NCBI GenBank assembly: GCA_965224605.1
Contig: CBDCZP010000012.1
Location: 1-64,000, forward strand
Direction of reading: 5' to 3'
DNA from: HyVt-477 sp965224605
Lineage (GTDB): Bacteria > Pseudomonadota > Gammaproteobacteria > Thiotrichales > Thiotrichaceae
DNA: 64,000 bases
Positions 15,198 through 23,076 of this stretch are shown here, in pieces; positions within the stretch are counted from its first letter, which is position 1; every line of letters begins with the position of its first letter. The notes beneath the pieces were generated by a model. That model was not told where the DNA came from. It saw only the letters and a program-made list of their open reading frames with translations, and did no database searches. A program made the position numbers and the translations under genes.

Positions 15198-16492
15198 TTT
15201 CAATCAAGCAATTAAACAAGCAGGATAAAGATTTTTGGTCACAACTAGATAACTTGCTGGCTTGGGAAAGTGTTTCTGATCATGCGGTATTAGAGACTGT
15301 TAATGGCATTATCGCAGATATCCGTAAGCGTGGTGATGAGGCATTAGTAGAATTTACCAATCGCTTTGATCGCATGAATGTTGAGTCAATGGCTGAACTT
15401 GAAATCCCGCCTGAAACACTAGCGAAATCATTAGAGAAAATAACAGTAAAGCAGCGACAAGCTCTAGAATTTGCAGCTAAACGAGTGAAAGATTATGCCG
15501 AGCATCAAAAAATCGAATCATGGAGTTACACAGAAGCCGACGGCACGTTATTAGGTCAGCAAGTTACGGCTCTGGATAGAGTTGGGCTGTATGTGCCCGG
15601 TGGTAAAGCGGCTTATCCTTCTTCGGTTTTAATGAATGCAATACCGGCAAAAGTAGCTGGCGTTAAAGAATTGATTATGGTCGTGCCCACACCCGATGGA
15701 GAACTCAATGATCTGGTATTTGCAGCGGCATCTATTGCGGGTGTGGACAGAGTCTTCACGGTCGGTGGCGCTCAAGCAGTAGCCGCTTTAGCTTACGGTA
15801 CGGCAAGCATTCCACCAGTGGATAAAATTGTAGGGCCTGGAAATATTTACGTGGCCACGGCTAAGCGCATGGTGTTTGGTACGGTGGGTATTGATATGAT
15901 CGCAGGTCCGTCTGAAATACTAGTTATTTGTGATGGTGATACAGATCCCGACTGGATTGCAATGGATTTGTTCTCACAAGCGGAGCATGACGAAGATGCT
16001 CAATCTATTTTGATTTCTCCCGATGCGGAATTTATCGAAAAAGTTAAGCAGAGTATTGAACGCTTGATAGAAGAAATGCCTCGTAAGACGATTATCCAGA
16101 CTTCACTGCATGAGCGTGGTGCGATTATCAAAGTAGAAAATCTGGATGAAGCGGTAGAAGTGGCTAACTATATTGCTCCTGAGCATTTAGAACTGTCTGT
16201 TGCTGATCCTGAGACAATGGCTACAAAGATTAGGCATGCAGGTGCCATCTTTATGGGACGCTATACAGCGGAAGCTTTAGGTGATTATTGTGCGGGTCCA
16301 AATCATGTATTGCCTACATCAAGAACAGCCCGTTTCTCCTCACCATTAGGGGTCTATGATTTTCAGAAACGTTCTTCGTTGATTAACTGCTCAGCACAAG
16401 GAGCTTCTGAGTTAGGTAAGGTTGCTTCTGAATTGGCTCATGGGGAAGGGTTGACGGCTCATGCCCGATCTGCCGAGTATCGGATTAAATAG
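15194..16492 (+). CDS. hisD: Histidinol dehydrogenase
   Basis: Oxidises L-histidinol to histidine in two NAD-dependent steps, the last reactions of histidine synthesis. 432 aa, usual length. Signatures seen: VGLYVPGGKAAYPSSVLMNA, GGAQAVAALAYGT, KIVGPGNIYVATAKR, the zinc-ligand region DLFSQAEHDEDAQ, and AIFMGRYTAEALGDYCAGPN with GPNHVLPTS following. Overlaps the preceding DAHP synthase stop by 4 bases. hisC, which often follows, is absent here and replaced by a toxin-antitoxin pair. Confidence 0.97.
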   Translation: MISIKQLNKQDKDFWSQLDNLLAWESVSDHAVLETVNGIIADIRKRGDEALVEFTNRFDRMNVESMAELEIPPETLAKSLEKITVKQRQALEFAAKRVKDYAEHQKIESWSYTEADGTLLGQQVTALDRVGLYVPGGKAAYPSSVLMNAIPAKVAGVKELIMVVPTPDGELNDLVFAAASIAGVDRVFTVGGAQAVAALAYGTASIPPVDKIVGPGNIYVATAKRMVFGTVGIDMIAGPSEILVICDGDTDPDWIAMDLFSQAEHDEDAQSILISPDAEFIEKVKQSIERLIEEMPRKTIIQTSLHERGAIIKVENLDEAVEVANYIAPEHLELSVADPETMATKIRHAGAIFMGRYTAEALGDYCAGPNHVLPTSRTARFSSPLGVYDFQKRSSLINCSAQGASELGKVASELAHGEGLTAHARSAEYRIK

Positions 16493-16497
16493 AAAAC

Positions 16498-16525
16498 TTG
16501 GGTTAGAATTAAAAGAGTGTACACT
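16498..16525 (+). promoter_or_regulatory. Possible promoter/operator of the Doc module
   Basis: The perfect palindrome AGTGTACACT (16516-16525) overlaps a -10-like TACACT (16520-16525), with TTGGGT 16 bases upstream. It resembles the operator placement at the cassette toxin-antitoxin operons, but here a ribosome-binding leader of about 50 bases follows. Confidence 0.4.
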
Positions 16526-16577
16526 TACTATTATTAATAGAGATACCCATAAGAGAGAAAGGTAAAAGGTAATAAAC

Positions 16578-16769
16578 ATGAAAACCATTCAAGTAAGTGT
16601 TGAAGACAATCTCTATGACGATCTAATGACACTTATTGCACAAATTCCAAACGACAAAATACACATTGAACAGGTTATTCAACCTGACACCAAGCCAGAA
16701 GTATCTGCTCAAGAAGCTAGTGATTATGTGTTAAAGAAAAATACTGAGCTTTATGAAAGACTTGCGTAA
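16578..16769 (+). CDS. Putative antitoxin partner of Doc toxin
   Basis: 63-aa protein with an N-terminal strand-helix resembling ribbon-helix-helix antitoxins (KTIQVSVEDNLYDDLMTLI) and a charged C-terminal tail (ASDYVLKKNTELYERLA) suited to bind a toxin. It is preceded by a purine-rich region with AAAGG and overlaps the downstream toxin start by one base (TAATG). The antitoxin role rests on position and size; no specific family is certain. Confidence 0.7.
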   Translation: MKTIQVSVEDNLYDDLMTLIAQIPNDKIHIEQVIQPDTKPEVSAQEASDYVLKKNTELYERLA

Positions 16770-17158
16770 TGTACTTACTCGGTTTGGAACAGGTTTTAGA
16801 TTTACATTCAAAAGTTATTGAACAATCTGGTGGTGCAACAGGTCTGCGAGATCGTAATGCTCTAGAATCTGCCTTAGCACAACCCCAGATGAGTTTTGCC
16901 GGTCAAGACCTTTATCCATCACTCGTAGAAAAATCAGCAGCATTAGGTTTTTCACTTATTAATAACCATCCATTCGTCGATGGTAACAAACGCATTGGTC
17001 ATGCTGCAATGGAAGTCATGCTTATAATGAATGGCTATCAAATTCAGGCAGATGTCGATAATCAAGAAAAAATCATTCTAGCTGTAGCCGCTGGAGAGAT
17101 GCCAAGAGATAGTTTTGTAGATTGGGTAAATGAACACCTTGTTGAATATACCTATTAA
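16769..17158 (+). CDS. doc: Death-on-curing (Doc/Fic) family toxin
   Basis: 129-aa Doc-type Fic protein. Doc of phage P1 inactivates EF-Tu by phosphorylation. The Fic active motif HPFVDGNKRIGH (about residues 71-82; consensus HxFx[D/E]GNKR) is intact, and the N-terminal LHSKVIEQSGGATGLRDR and LESALAQPQ segments are family-typical. Translationally coupled to the upstream small gene. It interrupts the region between hisD and rnr, where a biosynthetic gene would be expected, suggesting insertion of the module. Confidence 0.9.
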   Translation: MYLLGLEQVLDLHSKVIEQSGGATGLRDRNALESALAQPQMSFAGQDLYPSLVEKSAALGFSLINNHPFVDGNKRIGHAAMEVMLIMNGYQIQADVDNQEKIILAVAAGEMPRDSFVDWVNEHLVEYTY

Positions 17159-17229
17159 ACAAGCTTTGTGAATTCGATGAGAGTAATTAAAAACCTCTAC
17201 ATCAAAGTATAAATTTAGGAAATAAATAA

Positions 17230-19461
17230 TTGAAATATAAAGACCCGCATAGAAAGCGGGAAGCCGAAAAATACGGTCGCCCCATTCCCAGTAGAGAATT
17301 CATACTGGAAGCTCTGGAGAATTCCGAGAGTCCACTGAATTTTAAAAAGGTATGTGCTGCTCTGGATCTCACCGAAGAGGTAGATTGTGATGCACTGAAG
17401 TTTCGCTTACGTGCCATGGAACGTGATGGGCAGCTCTTGTATAACCGTCGTAGACAGTATATCCCAATTTCCAAAGCTGACCTTATTGCTGGCAGAGTAA
17501 TTGGTCATGCAGATGGTTTTGGCTTTTTAGTGCCAGACGAAGGTGGGGACGATTTGTTCCTGTCGGGTAAACAAATGCGTCAGCTTTTACATGGCGACAG
17601 AGCACTAGCTAGTGTGACGGGTGTTGATCGTAAAGGTCGTCGTGAAGGCGCAGTGGTTGAAGTGCTTGAACGTAATACAGAGCAGATAGTAGGCCGATTT
17701 TTTCTTGAAGCAGGTGTAGGTTTTGTTGTAGCGGATAACAAACGTATTTCACAAGATGTCGTTATTCCAGCCGAAAATATCAATGAGGCTATGGATGGAC
17801 AAATCGTCGTTGTTGGTATAATAGAACAACCCACTAGACGCTCACGTCCCATCGGGAAAATTGTTGAGATACTCGGCGACCACATGGGCCCTGGCATGGA
17901 AATCGACATTGCTTTACGCAGCCATGATCTACCCTATATTTGGCCTGAAGATGTCGATAAAGAATGTAACGGCTTGACCGCAGAAGTTAAGGATGAAGAT
18001 AAAAAGGGTCGCTACGATCTTCGTGACATTCCATTAGTTACCATTGATGGTGAAGACTCTCGTGACTTTGATGATGCTGTTTTCTGTGAGAGAGATGGTG
18101 ATAACTGGCGCTTGATGGTTGCTATTGCTGATGTATCACATTATGTGGAAGTGGGTACGGCGCTAGATCAAGAAGCATGGAATCGGGGTACATCGGTTTA
18201 TTTCCCCGAAAAAGTGATCCCTATGCTGCCAGAGATTTTGTCTAATGGCTTGTGTTCCTTAAATCCACAAGTTGATCGACTCTGTATGGTATGCGACATC
18301 ACCATCAGCCCGAATGGAGAGGTCATTGAGTATGATTTTCTGGAAGGTGTGATGCATTCGGCAGCGCGATTAACCTATAATCAGGTCGCTACCATGGTGG
18401 TAGATCGTGATGAAGAGGCTAGGGCGGCTTGCGATGTTATTGAACACCTCGATAATTTGTATGACTTATTTCATATTCTCCATAAACAACGTAATGAACG
18501 CGGCGCGATTAATTTTGAAACCAACGAGACACGTATTGTCTATGGTGAAAATAGTAAAATTGAACAGATCGTCCCAACGATTAGAAACGATGCTCATAAG
18601 CTGATCGAAGAATGTATGATCACGGCTAATGTATGTGCTGCGATGTTCATGGATAAACATAAAATGCCTAATCTGCATCGTGTGCATCCGTTACCGGAAG
18701 AAGGTCGGTTAGAAGAATTAAGGGCTTTCCTTGGTACAATGAGTCTTAGTTTAGGTGGCGGTGAAAAGCCACACGGAAAAGACTATAGCAACGTACTGTC
18801 TCAAGTGGGTGATCGTCCAGAAGCCAGGTTAATCCAAACTGTTTTATTGCGCTCCATGTCACAAGCTACTTATAGCCCTGATGCACACGGACATTTCGGC
18901 TTGGCATTAGATCATTATGCTCACTTTACCTCGCCTATTCGACGCTATCCTGATTTGCTTATTCACCGTGGAATTCGGCATATTATTAATGGCGGTACAG
19001 TTGATAGTTTTGATTACACTCATCAAGACATGGTGCTATTAGGTGAACATACCTCTAGCACAGAACGACGAGCCGAAGATGCATCGCGCGATGTAGAAGC
19101 ATGGCTAAAAGCCGAATACATGCTGGATAAAGTGGGCGAAGTTTTTGATGGCATTATCACTGCGGTTACAGGTTTCGGCTTGTTTGTAGAACTTAATAAT
19201 ATTTACGTTGAAGGTTTAATACATGTCACTGCGTTAGATAGTGATTATTATCACTTTGATGCGGTACATCATCAAATGAAAGGAGAACGCTCAGGTAAAA
19301 CTTTCCGCTTGGGGGATCAGATGAGTATTCGTGTTGCACGCGTGGATATTGATGAGCGCAAGATTGATTTTGTTTTGCCAGATAGTGAGGAATCTGACTC
19401 TTCAAAAAAACCTAGGAAGAAAAAAGCTACTAGAAAGAAAGCAAAGAAGCGTAAAAGCTAA
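17230..19461 (+). CDS. rnr: Ribonuclease R
   Basis: 3'-5' exoribonuclease of the RNase II/R family, degrading structured RNA in the cytosol. 743 aa. Order: N-terminal winged-helix segment (FKKVCAALDLTEEVDCDALK), cold-shock domains (GRVIGHADGFGFLVPDEGG), the RNB catalytic domain starting at IDGEDSRDFDDAVFCERDGD with the metal-binding aspartates, RRYPDLLIHRGIRHI, then an S1 domain (FDGIITAVTGFGLFVELNN) and a Lys-rich tail. The start is taken as TTG at 17230, the first possible codon. rlmB, a common downstream neighbour, is absent. Confidence 0.95.
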   Translation: MKYKDPHRKREAEKYGRPIPSREFILEALENSESPLNFKKVCAALDLTEEVDCDALKFRLRAMERDGQLLYNRRRQYIPISKADLIAGRVIGHADGFGFLVPDEGGDDLFLSGKQMRQLLHGDRALASVTGVDRKGRREGAVVEVLERNTEQIVGRFFLEAGVGFVVADNKRISQDVVIPAENINEAMDGQIVVVGIIEQPTRRSRPIGKIVEILGDHMGPGMEIDIALRSHDLPYIWPEDVDKECNGLTAEVKDEDKKGRYDLRDIPLVTIDGEDSRDFDDAVFCERDGDNWRLMVAIADVSHYVEVGTALDQEAWNRGTSVYFPEKVIPMLPEILSNGLCSLNPQVDRLCMVCDITISPNGEVIEYDFLEGVMHSAARLTYNQVATMVVDRDEEARAACDVIEHLDNLYDLFHILHKQRNERGAINFETNETRIVYGENSKIEQIVPTIRNDAHKLIEECMITANVCAAMFMDKHKMPNLHRVHPLPEEGRLEELRAFLGTMSLSLGGGEKPHGKDYSNVLSQVGDRPEARLIQTVLLRSMSQATYSPDAHGHFGLALDHYAHFTSPIRRYPDLLIHRGIRHIINGGTVDSFDYTHQDMVLLGEHTSSTERRAEDASRDVEAWLKAEYMLDKVGEVFDGIITAVTGFGLFVELNNIYVEGLIHVTALDSDYYHFDAVHHQMKGERSGKTFRLGDQMSIRVARVDIDERKIDFVLPDSEESDSSKKPRKKKATRKKAKKRKS

Positions 19462-19530
19462 GCTAGTAACATCCTCTCAAGAAAAACAGTAAAATCCTCC
19501 ACCGAGTAGACGAGCAAGAGCTTTGTAGGT

Positions 19531-19554
19531 CGTATGAGCGCTTAGCGCCATACG
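19531..19554. repeat. Palindromic repeat downstream of rnr
   Basis: CGTATGAGCGC and GCGCCATACG pair around TTA with one mismatch, inside a stretch reading GTAGGTCGTATGAGCGC. The type of sequence is common as an intergenic repeat in gammaproteobacteria. It sits between the convergent rnr and galU. Confidence 0.5.
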
Positions 19555-19652
19555 GGCAACGCCGTCAATTCAACTAAACTTAACTATGTCGGATGGCGTT
19601 CCTCGGCTTTAGCTTCCTGCATCCATGCAGTCGTCATCGATCTACCAAACAG

Positions 19653-20552
19653 TTAGACTGACCTCTTCAAAAACTCAGTAAACTTTTCACCAATCTGCTC
19701 ATGACGCATTCCATAAATCATATTGGCTTGCATATAGCCCAATTTTGATCCGCAATCATGACTTTTCCCGGTGATTTCAAAGGCGTTAACCACTTCTTCT
19801 TTAATCAACATATCAATCGCGTCGGTAAGTTGAATTTCATCACCCGCTCCAGGTGGTGTCATTTTCAAGAAATCCCAAATTCGTTCTGAAAGTACATATC
19901 GTCCTACAATTGCAAGATTGGAAGGCGCCTCATCGACCGGTGGTTTTTCAACAACAGCTTCTATTTTACAGTACTCTCCAGCAGATAATTTTTTACCACT
20001 GATATCAACAACACCATAGCTGCTTACATCTTCTTGCGGAACAGGTTCAACCATGATCTGACTTTCACGTTTTTCATCAAACAAGCTCATCATTTCTGCA
20101 AGATTATCTTTGGTAAGGTCAGAATCCACCTCATCTATTAACACATCAGGCAGTAATACGGCGAATGGCTGATAGCCAATAACTGGAAGGGCACAAAGAA
20201 CAGCATGCCCTAGCCCTTTAGCCATGCCTTGACGGACATGCATGATAGTGACGTGCTTAGGAGTAATCGCTCGCACTTCATCGAGTAATTGTCTTTTTAC
20301 ACGTTTCTCTAGCTCTGACTCAAGTTCATAGCTAATATCAAAATGGTTTTCAATGGCATTTTTGCTGGAGTGAGTAACCAATACTATCTCAGTAATACCC
20401 GCAGCTACGCATTCATTGACGATGTATTGAATCAACGGTTTGTCGACCACGGGTAGCATTTCTTTAGGAATCGCTTTGGTGGCCGGCAGCATGCGTGTAC
20501 CAAGCCCTGCCACAGGAAGGACAGCCTTGGTTATCTTATGGTTTTGTTTCAT
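19653..20552 (-). CDS. galU: UTP-glucose-1-phosphate uridylyltransferase
   Basis: Makes UDP-glucose from UTP and glucose-1-phosphate, supplying surface polysaccharide synthesis. 299 aa. The nucleotide-binding N-terminus KAVLPVAGLGTRMLPATKAI and KEMLPVVDKPLIQYIV is characteristic, followed by FAVLLPDVLIDE and the sugar-binding VEKPPVDEAPSNLAIVGRY. Single gene on the minus strand, convergent with rnr. Confidence 0.96.
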   Translation of the reverse strand: MKQNHKITKAVLPVAGLGTRMLPATKAIPKEMLPVVDKPLIQYIVNECVAAGITEIVLVTHSSKNAIENHFDISYELESELEKRVKRQLLDEVRAITPKHVTIMHVRQGMAKGLGHAVLCALPVIGYQPFAVLLPDVLIDEVDSDLTKDNLAEMMSLFDEKRESQIMVEPVPQEDVSSYGVVDISGKKLSAGEYCKIEAVVEKPPVDEAPSNLAIVGRYVLSERIWDFLKMTPPGAGDEIQLTDAIDMLIKEEVVNAFEITGKSHDCGSKLGYMQANMIYGMRHEQIGEKFTEFLKRSV

Positions 20553-20619
20553 TGATTGAATATTCCTTAAATAAAAAATTGCTCAGTTTAAGGAATCTTT
20601 GATTAAGTCCTTTTGTATT

Positions 20620-20645
20620 GAAAGTGAGCCTTCAGGCTCGCAATA
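20620..20645. repeat. Dispersed repeat, copy upstream of galU
   Basis: GAAAGTGAGCCTTCAGGCTC followed by GCAATA. The same motif occurs at 56986-57012 (GGAAGTGAGCCTTTAGGCTC, then GCCAATA). It contains the small palindrome GAGCCTTCAGGCTC. It lies about 70 bases before the galU start codon. Confidence 0.6.
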
Positions 20646-20715
20646 CGGTAGTTATAATCAACACATTAGGTGAAACTAAAGAGCTTCCTTTTAGATGCTG
20701 GGCAATGATTTTTAG

Positions 20716-20736
20716 AATCCTGAGTTTAGCAGGATT
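20716..20736. terminator. Possible hairpin terminator
   Basis: AATCCTG and CAGGATT form a perfect 7-bp stem with a 7-base loop. On the minus strand it lies downstream of the broken Ig-repeat gene and could end its transcript. There is no long T run. Confidence 0.35.
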
Positions 20737-20798
20737 GTCTTAATGCGTAAGTATACTCATTCACTGACAAATGAGTAAGTGTTCTGACTCAGAAAACT

Positions 20799-22828
20799 TT
20801 ATTGCGTGTTTCTACAATCAGCACTACTCGCAGCGTCAATGCCATAAGGACTTCCGTAAACACCATTGATGACGTAGCTAATCATGCGCATTAGCAGGGT
20901 TGTACGGCTGTATCTTTGTACTCATCAGCTGGTATAGGAAGAATAAATTGAGCTTTTTGATAAGATTCCGTTCCATTTACTCGCGACCTTTGCTTTTAAC
21001 TCAACTTTACTCCAAATAGCCTGATCTTTAGGATAGATAACTTTAATTTCAACTAGTCCATTGCTATCTGTTTTAGCACTCGCCTCCTAGTATTTCCAAT
21101 GCTTATAGATGCCGTATTTGAAGGTTCTAGCTGGCCGTTCCCATTTAAGATCCTCATTAATATCAAGAATTCCATTTACATTCGAATCTTCTCCTGGATC
21201 TAAAATGCCATTGTTATTTGTATCCTCATTAACTGTATCAAGAATTCCATTTCGATTTCGATCTTCAGCAGGCACATTCTATATAAGGATGCATTACTCC
21301 ATGTCTCACCACTATTATCTAATTCACCTTTATAGAATGAAACAGGAGTCACTGTAAATTCAACGGTTTGATCATCAACAGGATTACCCGAACTATCCGT
21401 TACGATAACGCCATAGTTTACTGAGTAAGTGGTGGTACTGTTCGTACCCACTTTATTATCTGTTCCAAGAATCAGTCTTAATGCGTTACCGCCTACCGTT
21501 AACTCGATGTTGTCATTAACGCTAGAAGCAGCAAAGCCATCGACATAACTACTTATATGAACACCTTCAAAGGCACTAGTACTATCGCCAGCAGTATAGA
21601 CTACGGTAGCACGACCTGATGAGTTAGTTACTGGCACTTGAGCTGCTTAAGTTGCCATTGACGGTGTCATTTAAGGTTAAATATAACCTTTTGATTTTTC
21701 ACAGGGTTATTATTGACATCTAGTACTTTGGCACTGATTGTACTTGAGTTTAAAGGTGCAATGAGCACTGGCTCAGCTTCTGTTGAGATAGAAGCTGGCG
21801 TTACGTAGCAACAAACTCTCTAACCAGTGTTGCTGTTAAGTCCACTATTAAACTGTTGTTGCAGTGATCACCGTATTTCCTGATGTAGGCGAAGAAATAC
21901 CAAAAGCAATATGTCCGTTACTGTCGGTAGTATCCGATGATTTTGTTAATTGTCCTCGTGTTGCAACGAGATTGACAAGAGTACTTGCAAGTGGTGCGCC
22001 GGAGTTTCCGGTCAATGTTAAGGTAATCGTTTCATGAGTATTAATATTAACTTCCGTATTATCCGAGGTTAATACAAAGGCCTCGCCTGATAATGTAATC
22101 GTTTTTGAGGTGCTTGCTCCTAATGCGCTTATATTGATGGTATCAACTCCACCTTGTGCAGCCACCACGGAGACTTTTAACTCGCCATTAATATCGGTTT
22201 CAAAAGAGTTCGCAGAATTTACAGGATCAATTTGTGTATTTGTTGATTCAATGACAACGGTTTGGTTAGCTAATCCCTTCCCTGATGAATCAGTAAGTTT
22301 GATAATAAAATCAGTGGCTGTGTTTAAGCTGATGTTTTCAGGTCCATCAATTTGAACTGCAGTTCCTGTGACATCAATTTCCAATGTTTCAGAAAGATCG
22401 CTGCCATCTAGTGTTGATACAGTTACCGTAAGTTTTCGGTTTTCAGGGTGATTTAACCCAGGCAAGACTTGCGCGGTTCTGATGTTGGTTCCCGTGGTTG
22501 GAGTAACGGAAGCGCTACCATCAACGGTTACCTCTATATCAATATCGGAGAGAATAATATTACCTTGATCTTTTACAATGGCAGAGATAGTCACTGGAAT
22601 AGCCCCATCCGACTGCAACTGAGCTGAGCTTGCTGAAATTTCCAGTGTTGCCGCTTTTGATGCCGCCTGAGTAGTTCCATCATCCGTTGTATTCGGGTTA
22701 GATGAAGTATCTGTTGTGGTCGTAGTTGTTGTCGTATTTTCAGCAGAAAAGCCTGAGCCACCACATGCAATAAGTGAGAATGAAAGAATAAAAGGGAATA
22801 GTAGACGAGTTGTCTTCGTAATTTCCAT
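20799..22828 (-). pseudogene. Ig-repeat surface lipoprotein, multiply frameshifted
   Basis: From 22828 leftward an open frame encodes a lipoprotein signal (LFPFILSFSLIACGG, lipobox IAC), a Thr-rich linker and Ig-like/invasin-type repeats (DSSGKGLANQTVV, DINGELKVSVVA, SGAPLASTLVNLVATRGQL) until 21848. The reading then continues in other frames: SAKVLDVNNNPVKNQKVIFN near 21700, SSGRATVVYTAGDSTSAFEG, then a triple Ca-binding DxNxNGILD repeat (DRNRNGILD, DTNNNGILD, DSNVNGILD), and C-terminal pieces ending at 20799. At least five frame changes or stops separate them. Once a roughly 670-residue surface protein. Confidence 0.75.
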
Positions 22829-23076
22829 GAGGTGCCTCTTTATTATTATTGTTTTTGGGTTAGAAATAGTGGCTTAACAATTTAACATATTTTTTTTAAA
22901 ATACATGATTTACTGGATAAATGGATTGCCGCCAATAGACCTGATTATTCTTGTTCTGAGCTAAGAATTAGTGCTACGTTTCCGACCTAGACTCAGGGCG
23001 CTGCATAGCAGAACCCAATCCTGTTGAAGGATGCGCAAATCTTGCACAATGTAGCTATTATTAAACCTATTGATTA

